This document shows, in pieces, positions 23,266 to 37,406 of a DNA stretch of 64,000 nt (the stretch's first letter is position 1; each line of letters starts with the position of its first letter). The position numbers and the translations under genes were made by a program. The DNA is from Cavenderia fasciculata (Eukaryota; Evosea; Eumycetozoa; Acytosteliales; Cavenderiaceae). Below the pieces are notes generated by a model. That model was not told the origin of the DNA and ran no database searches. It was given only the letters and a program-made list of their open reading frames with translations. Location of the stretch: positions 434,001 to 498,000 of the forward strand of contig NW_004457695.1 of the NCBI RefSeq assembly GCF_000203815.1, written 5' to 3'.

Positions 23266-23450
23266 CACCCTAACAATAACAAATAACAATAATATATATA
23301 ATTATTATAATTATAGACTCAAGGCTCTTTATATTATTTTCCTTCAAAACAAAAAAATATCTAATATTTTTTTTGGAATTAATCTAGAATAAAAGATTTT
23401 CTGTACAGAAATGGGTGTGGATATATTATGGTTTTGGGATATTTATCATT

Positions 23451-26129
23451 TTAAAATTCTTCACTCTCAGGGATAGGATCTGAATGAGCAGCCATTAGAA
23501 ATTCAAAGACATTCACAAGACGTCTTGTATGAGCGCTACTGATCGACACAGTGTTCAAAACAAAAACATCCATTTGTTGTGGTATATTTTTTTCGAGCCT
23601 TATCTTGATTGAACACGGGAAATTTTGTTTGTAAAGGTATATCAGACAAGTGACATGACTCTTGGAACAAGCATGTTCGATTGCAGATTCCTCTTTTTTC
23701 AAATCTGGGTATTTTTCAACAAGAAACTAAAATAAAATAAAATAAATGAATGCAATCCCAAAGATCATCACTACTATATATGTACATACTTTAATTATTG
23801 TTAAATGACCATATTTTACAGCATCTATGAGAAATTTTGATATATCAACTCCCTTGTTATACAAATAGGACAACATTGTTGGATGTCCTAGATAGATATT
23901 TTGAATGGCACTATAGTCACAACCAGCACCACTCCTTTCCAACATATAACAAGAGATTGAGAAATCTTGTAGATGATCTAGGGTTAATCTATCTGCTTTA
24001 AACCCCATCCTATACAAAAAATCCATATTTGATAGATAGGTGACCGACCTATTAATCATCTTCTGTATTTGCCCAAAATGTGGTTTGATTTGATCGTGAC
24101 AGGAGTGATAGAGGAATGCAAATACAAAGAAATGATCGAACCCATCCACTCCTCCTATTTGTGTGATTATTTTATGCTTTGAGAGGAGTGATTGAAGAAT
24201 TTCCAAGTATCCAAGTGATGCCATTTTTTTCATTAAATACCCAATATCTAGATTTGAGTTTGGAAAGTTTTTGTTGTTATTGTTATTATAATTGTATAGA
24301 TATAGAGATATCATTGGATGGTCCAATGAAGCTTTGAACAAAAGAGTATATAGAAATGCATCCAAATTTTGGATTGCTTGATTGGTCAAGAGATATTGAA
24401 CGATTTCCAAATGACCATTTTTAGTTGCTTGTATGATTGCATTACCGCTACATCCTATAGTAGTATTTTCAAAAAGATATTGTACAATATCTAATTGTCC
24501 CATTGTACATGCATCATCTATTATATCTCTAGAAAAAGAATAGTGTGTTTGATTTTTGTGTAACCATTTTACAACATTGATATTATTACTTCTGACTCCT
24601 AAATCCATTACTCTTTGTGTAAATAAATGAAGTTCATTGTTGTTCACTAGAGTGTTGTGTATCCAAATTAATACATCTAAATGACCATTGATAGCTGCTA
24701 ATTCAGCAATTTCATTAGAGTATCCTTCAGTTCGATTGAAATAAAGGAATTGTAATACATCTAAATGACCACCAGCTGCTGCTTTATCCATAGCTTTGGT
24801 TGAACATTTAAATATTTCGTGTGTATGAAGAAACTCGATCACCTTTAAATGTCCAAATTCCGCGGCAATATCTATCAGAGATTCATTAAATTCATTTTTT
24901 TTGTTGTATAGAACTAAATATTGGACTGTTGATAGATGACCATTCTTGGTTGCCTGTTTGAGAGTACGGAATGACCACTTTCGATATTTATTCCTATGTA
25001 AATATTCTACCACTAATATATGGCCATTTTCACATGCAACTTGAAATGAAAAATAATCTTCTCCACCATGATGATCTAAATACTAAATGGTAAGGTATGT
25101 TTTTAGTTTACTGTTTTAAATTTCTCATTTCTCTCAAATTTACATACCATTACACAACTCAAATGACCATTTTTAGAAGCAAGATAATGTGCATTAAAAG
25201 AATAACCTTCATTTCTATTCTCTTGAAGAAATTTGAGTACAATTAAATGACCATTTTTTGCTGCGCCATCCATCGCATTGGTTGTACACATGTAACCTTG
25301 TTGATGTAAATAACAAACAATATCATAATGCCCATTGGATGCAGCCATATCCATTGCATCCTCTGTTCCTTCTTGATTTGTATTTTCTACTAGATACTAA
25401 AATAGAAGAGGAATAATTATATAGGTATTAACTATTCATATTGTATAATAAATTTAAATGATGATTCAGATAGCTCGTACATACCTTTACACATTCAAAG
25501 TGTCCATTTTCAGATGCCCAATCGATTCCTTTCTCTGAGCAACCTTCACTTCTATTTTGATGTAACCATTGAATGATAGACAGGTTACCTACTTTAGCTG
25601 CATTATCCATAACATGTGTTGTAAATATAGGGATTCCTTGATTATCGATTGAATGTAGCAATTGAATGACTGACAAATGACTATTCCAAGCAGCAATTTC
25701 AACTGATTTACTTGTATGCAATATTGTATTTGGATATCTTTGATGAATCATCTTTAATATATCTATCTTTCCATTGATTGCAGTCTTGTCTAGATAATCA
25801 CCAACAAAATAGACATCAGGTGACCATTCAATAAGATGTTGTAATGTGTCAACAGTTGCATTTGGATGGGCTGCATACTTGTTGATTGCTTGATATCTAA
25901 TATACTCGTTGATCTCTTTACAATCATTGGGTAGATAATGTTTAACAAAGTGCCATGGTAATGCATACTTTGACAACATTCGAATATCCCATAGTTTGAT
26001 TATATCTCTTCCTTTTATATATATCTTTTCTTTTTCTCTTTGTTGTTCAGCAGTAGATATATCATTGATATAATTACAAATCTTGCGTCTGAGTGTAAAT
26101 ATTTTAAATATATCTATAAATGTATACAT
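23451..26129 (-). CDS. Ankyrin-repeat protein, paralogue of its neighbour, four exons
   Basis: Exons 25485-26129, 25148-25396, 23790-25082 and 23451-23726 (645, 249, 1293 and 276 nt) join in phase 0 to 820 residues. I use the first in-frame ATG (MYTFIDIFKIFTLRR). The N-terminal domain, from YIKGRDIIKLWDIRMLSK to IEWSPDVYFVGDYLDK, is nearly identical to those of the genes at 19836-23265 and 46627-49068. Exon 2 has the same 249 nt length as in the neighbour. The repeat array is less regular towards the end, where GFDHFFVFAFLYHSC and YLSNMDFLYRMGF form a segment shared only with the 46627 gene. Intron positions match those of the neighbour, so this is a tandem duplicate pair. Confidence 0.87.
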
Positions 26130-26262
26130 TGAAATAAATTTGTTCAACTTTGAATGTGCATGTTTCTTTTTGATGCAAAAGAAGTAGAGAAAACTTTCAT
26201 CAACAGATTTATTATTTTTAATATTTTTAATATTTTATAAATATATTATTTATTTTACATGT

Positions 26263-28761
26263 TTACATTAAATTACAATTATTTTTTGAATGAGTTTGTT
26301 GTTTTTTAGAAAGGTATAGAATAAGAGGAAGATTACCCAATTTAATACTATTGTGATAAAATATTCTAAGATTGTCGGCGGTGAAATAATGTCTTGCATC
26401 AAAGAATTGGATTGACATTTGAGCAATCTCCCAACGATTTGAATTGATGGCCGTGTTGATGGCATTGGTGATGCTCATGTTGTTTAGTGCCTTTCCCTTG
26501 ACTGTGACCATTGGTGGAATACGATGAAATATACCAAGTAGATAACGTATTAGATCGGCCGAGTTGCTCATACGAACCACACGTTCAATCGTATTGCGAT
26601 TCAAGTCAAAGTCTGGCACCAACATATTATTATCTACCAAGTATTTTATAGTCTCCAACGTCGTACCCTTGTTTGTTATAATACCACTTGTATCGGTCTT
26701 TAATATCTGTTGACCATGTTTTTCGTGTAAATATTTCACCATCTCGAATGCATTGCTATTGTTACATCTTAACGCTGCCTTGATCAATTCACCTTGATAT
26801 TTTTCTGGTTGGTATTGTGGAATTGGTGATCCATCGGCTGACTCAATTTCAGCTAGTCTATTAAAATTGACAGGATCCATTAAACTTTTTGGTCTTGTTC
26901 TTAGGAAATAGTCTAGTTGGGAGAGAGTGATTTCTTGGCGTTCCAAAGATGCTACCAACTTGCTGTTTCCAGGTTGGGTGATGGCAATGAGTTTTTTGGC
27001 ATTGGTCATGAGCCATTCGACCATTTCAATGCGACCAGATTCACATGCCAACACGACTGCATTGTAACAACCCTCGGTACGATTCTCGAGTAAAAAGTCC
27101 ATCACTCGAATATGACCGCGCGAGACTGTATTGTCCCATGTCCTATACGAGGCGCGGATACCTGGTATAGTGTGTAGTAACTGTACAATCTCTATACTAT
27201 TTGACGTACAACTTTGTTCAAACGTGAGTTCAGAGAATTTTTTGACACGACCATACTCGTGTAGAATCTTGATGGTGTTGTAGTACTGGTTCTCTGATAG
27301 AGTACGTAGGTCTGACGGACTGATTGAATGCGATGTTTTGTTAAACATGATATCACTCGATGCAATGGCGCGAACAATCTCGGATGAACATTCTGGTTGG
27401 ACTGCCAGAGCAAGATTAGTGTATTTGGGGTAGTCCCCGTGATGCACCAAAATCGACTGTACCATGGCCAAATCATTGGCTCGTGTCGCGTGTTGCAGTG
27501 CATTGTCAAAATTGACCTTGTCAAAATTGTGCATTGAAACATCTAAATGCGAGACGACCGCCGTCAACCCTTTACGAACCGCCGCCGAATAGACTGTCGA
27601 GAATTGACAATCAACCTTTTTATTGCCCAGCAGAGTATCGAGTAGATCGATTGTCAGCAGGTCATCATGCATTGAATTGACGACAAAATATTTGGTTGGT
27701 TTGGTTGGAGGACATGGAACGTGGTCGAGGATATAATTAGCCATATCGATGTGCCCTGCGATGAGAGACTGGTTGAGAATCATGTTGCCAACGGCTGCAT
27801 TGGGGAATCTCTCGACTAGGAAACGAAAGATGGGGACACTGCCACCCATACACGCCTTTGCAAATGCGTTTAGAATCGTTTCGGTTGGACGTAGTCTGAG
27901 GATGGTGTGTATCATATCGAGGTTACCTTCACCGGCTGCATAATCGATGAGGTAGAGATGGTGTGTTGGAACACGTGGTAAGAGGTATTCAAGGACATCG
28001 ACGCGACCTAGAACCGTTGCCTTGCGCAATATGTCATTCCACGTTCTCCTGATACCCGATTCATAAATAAACTGAACCATTTCAAGCAACGTATTCTCCT
28101 TTAAACTGTCAGTCTCTACGGCCAAAACAATCTTGTATTTCTCGATATAGCCACGCAGACGATTGACCACCCATCGTGCCAACTCTATGTTGTTGTGACG
28201 CCACGCAGACATGATCGAATAGTTGACAATCGAAGTGTACAGTATCGTCTTGCAGTCACGTGAGAACATTGCCTTTGACTGGAATGGTCGTGGTATGGAG
28301 AGTAACGTGCGTTGGTGTGATCTTGCCTCTACATTGATCACCATCTCTACCTTTTCAATCGTGTCTAGGTTTCGAATAGCCACCGTCTCATTGAGCGAGT
28401 GAATGATCGGTCCGTGTGTATGCTCCATCAAATACTTGTAGACGTGTCTTGCCAACTCCATATTGTCAAACCTCAGTGCCATCTGAAGTATCGGCCACTG
28501 ATTTGCACCCAGCACCTGCTTGACACTATCGTACATGCCAATAATCTTGTTTCTTTCATAACCATACTTGTGATACCACATCATCGACTGTGAAGATGTA
28601 ATCTCTAACCCAGTCTTTATACTCAAGTGTCCACTTGTAAACTTTGATATCTCATCTACATGATTGATTATTAATCTTCTTAATATCTTATTATTTATTA
28701 TAAATTTAAATATTCTATCTTTTTCAAAGTTATTATTATTACTATTACTAATATCTTGCAT
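26263..28761 (-). CDS. Intronless ankyrin-like protein, second type (copy 1)
   Basis: Single exon of 832 residues from ATG at 28761 (MQDISNSNNNNFEKDR). It lacks the N-terminal domain of the spliced ankyrin genes. Instead it has a conserved early block MYDSVKQVLGANQWPILQMA, then RFDNMELARHVYKYLMEHT, shared with copy 2 at 29670-31994. The remainder consists of divergent ankyrin-like units (GRVDVLEYLLPRVP, GNLDMIHTILRLRPTE, GHIDMANYILDHVPCP, GHIRVMDFLLENRTEGC). The nearer copy is coded with more G+C than copy 2. Unknown function. The lack of introns and the different N-terminus set it apart from its neighbours. Confidence 0.85.
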   Translation of the reverse strand: MQDISNSNNNNFEKDRIFKFIINNKILRRLIINHVDEISKFTSGHLSIKTGLEITSSQSMMWYHKYGYERNKIIGMYDSVKQVLGANQWPILQMALRFDNMELARHVYKYLMEHTHGPIIHSLNETVAIRNLDTIEKVEMVINVEARSHQRTLLSIPRPFQSKAMFSRDCKTILYTSIVNYSIMSAWRHNNIELARWVVNRLRGYIEKYKIVLAVETDSLKENTLLEMVQFIYESGIRRTWNDILRKATVLGRVDVLEYLLPRVPTHHLYLIDYAAGEGNLDMIHTILRLRPTETILNAFAKACMGGSVPIFRFLVERFPNAAVGNMILNQSLIAGHIDMANYILDHVPCPPTKPTKYFVVNSMHDDLLTIDLLDTLLGNKKVDCQFSTVYSAAVRKGLTAVVSHLDVSMHNFDKVNFDNALQHATRANDLAMVQSILVHHGDYPKYTNLALAVQPECSSEIVRAIASSDIMFNKTSHSISPSDLRTLSENQYYNTIKILHEYGRVKKFSELTFEQSCTSNSIEIVQLLHTIPGIRASYRTWDNTVSRGHIRVMDFLLENRTEGCYNAVVLACESGRIEMVEWLMTNAKKLIAITQPGNSKLVASLERQEITLSQLDYFLRTRPKSLMDPVNFNRLAEIESADGSPIPQYQPEKYQGELIKAALRCNNSNAFEMVKYLHEKHGQQILKTDTSGIITNKGTTLETIKYLVDNNMLVPDFDLNRNTIERVVRMSNSADLIRYLLGIFHRIPPMVTVKGKALNNMSITNAINTAINSNRWEIAQMSIQFFDARHYFTADNLRIFYHNSIKLGNLPLILYLSKKQQTHSKNNCNLM

Positions 28762-29669
28762 TATTATTTATTATTATTATTACTATTATTACAACTTGTA
28801 TGACTAACACAAGAGTAAGTACTCACTCATCTTCATCATCAAACTCTAACTCACACACTAATAATAAAAATAGAAACCAAGACACAACCAAGAAAGTATT
28901 TCGTTGAACTTTTTTTTAACCTCTCTCTATCTCTTCAACTTTGCTAATATGTAGTTATAATAGTAATAATAATATGAATATTGATATCAGTTAGTTCCGA
29001 TGAGTATTATCACATGACTACGAACTGCAGCAAGATATCTTTAGCTTCATCATGTCATTCTACGAATGGATGTTCTTAACCACCCATCAATTCAACTTTT
29101 AAGTCAAAGAGAGGTGATAGTGAATGTTCTATCTGTCGAGAGGTTCCTGAAACCGTTACTCCTTTAATCATTACAAATGATTGGGTTAAACTGATACTTA
29201 ACAGATCATAGAGTGATTGTTCAAAGTTACTTTGACCGTCAAACTACCAAAAGTAAGTTTATCTATTACTACTACTATTTTAAAAGTTTATGATATAATT
29301 TATACTGACAATTAAACTACAATGATAGAATCAGAGGAATGGGTAAATCCACCAACGACGACAACATTCAAAGTGAATGAACTAATTGACCAACCTTGTA
29401 CTTTTGGATTATAGGACATTACCTTTGATTAAACATCCTCAATACGATAAATTGAAAGATTATTAATTATTTTTTTAGAATCAATTAGGAAATAATAATA
29501 ATAATTAGTATTATACAAGCGGTTCCTTTCATATTGGGTTGACCCATTTACAGAGTCTTAGGAAATATATTACATTCTAAAAGGAATTGATCCCAACACT
29601 AGTTACAAAGAATTAGTTTAATTTAACAAGATTCAATTTAAAATCATTTAATCAAGTTTAAATATACTT
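28762..29669. other. Intergenic region with possible decayed exons
   Basis: About 900 bp between the two intronless ankyrin genes. The part 29020-29460 on the plus strand is less AT-rich and gives short protein-like stretches, such as GDSECSICREVPETVTPL and, further on, WVNPPTTTTFKVNELIDQP and TLPLIKHPQYDKLKDY. The frames break repeatedly, and I cannot build a gene. It may be a decayed host gene. Confidence 0.3.
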
Positions 29670-31994
29670 TTATTTATCTTTTAAAATTTGATTTAAATAT
29701 TTTAAAAGAGGAATATTACCATTTTGAATTGATTGATTTTGAAATTGTTTTAATCTTTCAATATTATTTGGGAATTGGAATTGATTGATTTGATTAAAAA
29801 AATCAAATGCCATTATAACCAAATCATTTTCATGTGAACAGATTGATTCACCTAGGAATTCAAATTGAATATTAAATTCCAGATTATTAACTTTATCATA
29901 ATAAAGATTAAAAAATTGAATGACCAATTCCAAATATTTAATACTTGTTGTTCTTTCCAAAATACCAATACAATTTTCAACTGTACCAATGATTAAATTA
30001 TTTTCAATTAAATAACCAAGTGTTTTTGATGTTATGTGTTTATAAACGAATCCAGAGAATGAATTACTTTTTAAATTACAATTTAATGTTTCTCCATATT
30101 GTTGATAAAGATGTTGGATCATTGCCAATTGATTCTTTTCAAATGCTGATCTAACCAATTTACCTTTGAATAGGTCTGGAGAATTATTGGTTGAATTTGT
30201 TTTTAAAAATACATGTAATTTGGTTGGTGTAAGGTTTGTTTGGAAATATTGGTTATTTTGATTTGACAGTTTAGCATTTTCCATTAACCATTCCAATACC
30301 TTTACATTTCCAAATTGACAAGCAAATTTTACTGCGTTTGAAAATTTACATACTTGATCTTTAAAATATTCCAATACATTTAAATGACCTTTTGAAATTA
30401 AATTTTCAATTGAACGAGTTGATAATGTTTTTGATTGACTATTTTTAAAATTGGCAAATACTTTAATGATTTCTAGATTATCATCTAGACAAATCTTTTC
30501 AATCACTGAATCTATTACCTTTTCAATTCTATTATACTCTATTAGAATCTTTATAGTTGAATAGTATTTTAGATCAACCAAAGTATATAGAGTCATATGA
30601 AATATTTGTCTTGATGAAAGGAATAAAATAGAGCTAGATGCAATAGCCTCTATAATCTCTTTTGGAGATTCTGGTGATTGCGTAAATAATAATTTACATT
30701 GATATCCAGTATGATCTGAATGATTGGACAAGATGAATTGAACCATTTCAAGATCTTGTCTTGTCATTGCTATTGATAGAGCATTGCCAAAGTCGATGTG
30801 ATGGAATTGAGGATAATCCGAGAATTGAGAATCCTCGATTGTCAGAGTCATTTTTGAATCCAAATATTGCACAATATTTAATAATCCATTCTGGACAGCA
30901 CGACAATATAAAGTTGTAAATCTAAATGTAACATTTGGATGATTTAAAAGTAAATTGATTGTACCAATGCTGATCAAATCAATGTGTAGATCATCTACAA
31001 CAAAGAAATTTGGGTATGGGCATGAAACATTGTCAAGAATATATTGTGCCATTTCCATATGTCCATTAATCAACGCTATACCAAGAATAGTCAGGTCTGG
31101 TGATGGAGGACTATCCCCAACAGATATGAACCGACTTGATAAATATTGGTACATTTCAATATTACCGATCGAACAAATATTTACCAGTGCAAGATAAATC
31201 GATTCATTTGGTTTACAAACCAAAATAGTATGAATCATTTCCAAAGTTTTGGCATCATCAATTAGGTATAATTGTTGGTCCAATGGAATAGTTGGTAATA
31301 AATATTCAACAATATCTATTCTATTCAAGATGGTTGCTTTTTTTAATGTACTCTTCCAAGATCCAACCAACCCATTAGTCTCTTTAAATAATTTTACCAA
31401 TTCTAAAGATGTTGATTGATTTGGTTGAAATCCACGTGATTCTTTAAATACTACTTTTACACCATTTGGACCATCATTCAACTCGGATGGTCCAAGATTA
31501 CAAACATGATGTTTGATTATACTCGTAGCAAAATCAGTGTTATTTTGTAGCCAAGCTGATTTTAATGCAATTTGAATGATTACTAGTAGATTAATGTCTG
31601 TTGAAAATCTTGGACATAGATTTACGATTATATCCAACTTTTCAATAGTATCTAAATCAATGCTATGTATACTTTGATTTCTTGCGATTGGACCACTAGT
31701 ATGATCCATCAAATAGGTATAGACACGTCTTGCAAACTCCATATTGTTATAATTGAGTGCATAGTGTAGAATGTTGTATTGATTTGTACCCATTATATGC
31801 TTGACACTATCATACATTTCATTGATCTTTTTAGTATCATTGTATTTGTATTCAAGGTACACTCTTATCGATTGTGTCTCTTCAATCTCTCTTCCCGACT
31901 TTGTATTCTTGTAGAGTAGTATACTACTATGAATCTCTTTAACTTTTTCGAATATTATTGTTCTAATTACTTTATTATTAATTAATCTATTCAT
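29670..31994 (-). CDS. Intronless ankyrin-like protein, second type (copy 2)
   Basis: Single exon; the first in-frame ATG is at 31994 (MNRLINNKVIRTIIFEKVKE), giving 774 residues. It aligns with copy 1 through MYDSVKHIMGTNQYNILHYA, NMEFARRVYTYLMDHTSGP, a matching RIDIVEYLLPTIPLDQQLYL and GHMEMAQYILDNVSCP, and so on down to the final PLLKYLNQ-type unit. It is AT-rich and full of Asn/Ile, unlike copy 1, so the two have drifted apart in base use. Tandem, same strand. Function unknown. Confidence 0.85.
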   Translation of the reverse strand: MNRLINNKVIRTIIFEKVKEIHSSILLYKNTKSGREIEETQSIRVYLEYKYNDTKKINEMYDSVKHIMGTNQYNILHYALNYNNMEFARRVYTYLMDHTSGPIARNQSIHSIDLDTIEKLDIIVNLCPRFSTDINLLVIIQIALKSAWLQNNTDFATSIIKHHVCNLGPSELNDGPNGVKVVFKESRGFQPNQSTSLELVKLFKETNGLVGSWKSTLKKATILNRIDIVEYLLPTIPLDQQLYLIDDAKTLEMIHTILVCKPNESIYLALVNICSIGNIEMYQYLSSRFISVGDSPPSPDLTILGIALINGHMEMAQYILDNVSCPYPNFFVVDDLHIDLISIGTINLLLNHPNVTFRFTTLYCRAVQNGLLNIVQYLDSKMTLTIEDSQFSDYPQFHHIDFGNALSIAMTRQDLEMVQFILSNHSDHTGYQCKLLFTQSPESPKEIIEAIASSSILFLSSRQIFHMTLYTLVDLKYYSTIKILIEYNRIEKVIDSVIEKICLDDNLEIIKVFANFKNSQSKTLSTRSIENLISKGHLNVLEYFKDQVCKFSNAVKFACQFGNVKVLEWLMENAKLSNQNNQYFQTNLTPTKLHVFLKTNSTNNSPDLFKGKLVRSAFEKNQLAMIQHLYQQYGETLNCNLKSNSFSGFVYKHITSKTLGYLIENNLIIGTVENCIGILERTTSIKYLELVIQFFNLYYDKVNNLEFNIQFEFLGESICSHENDLVIMAFDFFNQINQFQFPNNIERLKQFQNQSIQNGNIPLLKYLNQILKDK

Positions 31995-32624
31995 TTTCAA
32001 CAAATAACAAACTTTATAATGAAAGAAAAAAAAAAAGTAAAAAGAAAAAGTAAAAAGACAACAAATCTGATCAGGAAAATAAAAATAAAAATAAAACTTT
32101 TGGCGCCAAGTTTGACAAGGATAAATATGAGGTTAGCTGTGTATAGCAATACCCGCAACCTTACATCCAGACAGCGATTACCATTCGACATATATCTTGA
32201 AATCAATCAAGTACTTGTGTTGGTGAAAGAGTATGCTGGAAGTGATTGGGGTAGACTCAACACCCAACTTTTTCTCACCCCAGCAGACTGAAAGGCAATT
32301 GGCCTGGACACTAATTTATCTGTTTTTGTTGCTGTTTGTGTGCTGGATTTGTTATTGAATTAAATTAATTATTATTTGGTGGAGGTGGAGAAGGAGAACT
32401 TCATGTCTTTGGGTGGCCACTGTTGTAAGTTTACCAATTACCGCCGCTTGCCATTTTCATGTAATCAAGCCTATTTCAATCATTTAATTTCTTTTTTCCA
32501 TGCAAGTGTTTTGAATATGTTTACAAAAGAGGTTGTTATAGTAACACTACTATACAATATAAATTTATTATGATTTGGAAAACGAGGTTCACAAACAAAT
32601 ACTAAATGTCCATCATCAAAATGT
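31995..32624. other. Intergenic region with an inverted copy of a protease intron
   Basis: About 630 bp. The left part is AT-rich. At 32451-32495 lies a 45-bp stretch that matches the opposite strand of 32721-32764, the 3' end of exon 2 plus the start of the last intron of the cysteine proteinase gene, at 40 of 45 positions by eye. The sequence around it is not homologous. No intact gene seen. Confidence 0.45.
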
Positions 32625-34930
<2,306 letters not shown>

Positions 34931-36603
34931 ATGAGATTATTATTATTTGTTTTATTAACAATAGTAGTATCTATTGTTTCATCAAAAGAACAATTATATC
35001 AAAAGATTAAATCACCATACCCATATTATAGTGAAAAGAACAAGAATAGAGAATTTAAAGGTGTAGAAGAGAATGATCCATCACCACCACCCTTTTCAGA
35101 ATACTATTACATTCAAAAACTAGATCATTTCAACTTTCAAACTCAACAAACCTTTCCACAACGTTATCTAATCTCTGATACCTATTGGAATAAACCATCA
35201 TCAAATGATTCTCAATGTAATGGTCCAATCTTATTTTATACTGGTAATGAAGGTGATATTGTTTGGTTTTATCAAGTATGTAAAAAATAAAATAAAAAGA
35301 AATGATTATATCATACTTATCTTTTTTGTTCTTTTAAGAATTCACAATTTATAACAAATGTATTAGCACAAGAATTGGGAGCATTATTATTTTTTGCAGA
35401 ACATCGTTATTATGGTCAAACTTTACCATTTGGTAATGAATCAACTGTACCTGAAAATCTTCAATATTGTACAAGTGAACAAGCTTTAGCAGAGTATGAG
35501 AGAAAAAGAAAATAGAAAAGAAAATAGAAAATTAATTATCAAATATACTTTTTCTCTCTCTTTTTTCTTTCTTTTTTTTTTATAGTTATGCAACAATAAT
35601 ACCTCAAGTATTAGAAGATTTAGGAGGATTAAATTGTCCAGTTATATCAGTTGGTGGTAGTTATGGAGGTATGTTGGCAAGTTGGATGCGTATGAAATAT
35701 CCAAATATTGTTGATGGTGCATTGGCAGCATCAGCACCGATTCTCTATTTCCTTGGCACTGGAGCCGATCCAGAAGGATTTAATGAAATTGCAACCAATG
35801 ATTTTGCACAAACCTCGGCCGATGGCAGCTGTGCCACTCGTATTAGAGGAGCTTTTACAGAGATTTCAGAGATTGCCGAAAAGCCAAATGGTGATGAGCT
35901 GTTGAGCGAGATGTTTTCATTGTGCGGTGTACAAAGTGTCGATGATCTCGTCAATTGGATAGAGTCGGGTTTGACCTATATGGCCATGGCCGATTACCCC
36001 TACCCTGCTGCTTTCCTTGAACCAATGCCAGGTTGGCCAATCAATGCTTCTTGTGCTGCCATGGAACCTGTTCAAGATGATATTCAAGCTCTACTCCAAG
36101 TCTTGCACATCTATTACAATAGTTCGGGCCAAGCTGGTAGTTGTTACAATGTATCGGTTTTTACAACTGGTGCTCTTGGATCCGATGTTTGGGATTACCA
36201 AGCTTGTACTGAAATGGTTATGCCCATGTCATCCAATGGTGTACAAGACATGTTCCCAGCATCTTCGTTTGACCTCGACTCACTCATCACATCTTGTCAA
36301 CAACAATGGGGTGTCACACCAGACCCCTACTGGATCACCAATTACTATGGTGGTAGTCAAAATGTTCAATCTAGCAACATTGTCTTTAGTAATGGTATCT
36401 TGGATCCTTGGAGAGCTGGTGGTGTCATTGAAAATGGTAATGAAATCTATGCCGTCCTCATCGATGGTGGTGCTCATCATTTAGATCTTCGTATGCCAAG
36501 TCCTCAAGACCCACAATCAGTCATCAATGCTCGTGCTTTAGAAACTCAATTAATTACTAAATGGTCAAATCAAGCTAGTATCTTAAAATCAAAAAAGAAT
36601 TAA
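34931..36603 (+). CDS. S28 serine peptidase (Pro-X carboxypeptidase/DPP7-like)
   Basis: Exons 34931-35275, 35339-35493 and 35586-36603 join to 505 residues. It opens with a signal peptide (MRLLLFVLLTIVVSIVSS). Family motifs are QKLDHFNFQ, PILFYTGNEGDIVWFYQ, LLFFAEHRYYGQTLPFG, the nucleophile in GGSYGGMLASW, the acid in SNGILDPWRAGG and the catalytic His in DGGAHHLDLR. This is the peptidase family S28 order. These enzymes sit in lysosomes or are secreted and cut after proline (PRCP removes C-terminal residues, DPP7 removes N-terminal dipeptides); sequence alone does not decide which. Several NxS/T sites fit glycosylation. Together with the neighbouring cysteine proteinase it suits phagolysosomal protein breakdown, but the shared location may be chance. 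Confidence 0.93.
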
Positions 36604-37406
36604 AAAAGAAAATAGTAAATTTAAATAAATAAAAATAAAGGTAAAAGTTTAATTTATTTATTTGTTTGACAACTTTAGACAACCTCTAAAAAGAGTACAA
36701 GAATGAATGTCATTTTGGTTTTAAAAAAAAAAAGATACCATAATGTTTAAAAAAGATCTAAATTTAGAATGAATAAAGGTTGATTAGTTAAAGTTTTAAA
36801 AGAGATAAATAAACAACTATTTTCTTTTTTAAATTACTTACTTTTTTTTAAAAACTATGGTATATTTTGTTTGTTGTTAAACAAAAATGACACTCAACCC
36901 ATACCATGAGTACCATGTAAAACCTAGTCTATCAATCTCTGCGCACAAGTGATAACATTGGCTCCAATAGTTTTGTATTACAATATTACGAGTCATCCTA
37001 GACACATATACTTTTGAAATGAAGCTGCCAATAACAGAATTCTCTTTTGCAAGAGGGCTACAACCAGGGACTTCATAACAGGTATAGATAGTTTACCACT
37101 CCAAATAAATGGATGGTCCGGCTTTTTGTTTAGGCCTAGAATGTGTATGCGACTATAAAATTGTAATTACTTAAACATATCTATTTTGGTGTAAATTGGA
37201 AACAGGTTGTAGTGTAAAGAAAATTGAATAAAGAGACGAAAAAAAAAAGAGAGCGAGAAGTTCAAAAAAAAAAAAATTAAATTAAAAACAAAAAACGAAA
37301 GAAAACTATACCAAAAATATTTTTGCCTGTCTGTCATACATATGCTGCTTATGCTTCAAAAGATAGATAGATATTAGATATATTTAAAATATATATTAGA
37401 TGTAAT
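36604..37406. other. Intergenic region
   Basis: About 800 bp between same-strand genes. The first 300 bp have many short A/T runs (3' UTR-like); the middle (36890-37130) is less AT-rich but has no open frame. No RNA gene or repeat of note. Confidence 0.4.

Noticed and set aside
32019-32291. Lys-rich 90-codon frame after the intronless ankyrin gene
   Set aside because: A-rich promoter-like sequence upstream of 31994; no domain and no splice support.
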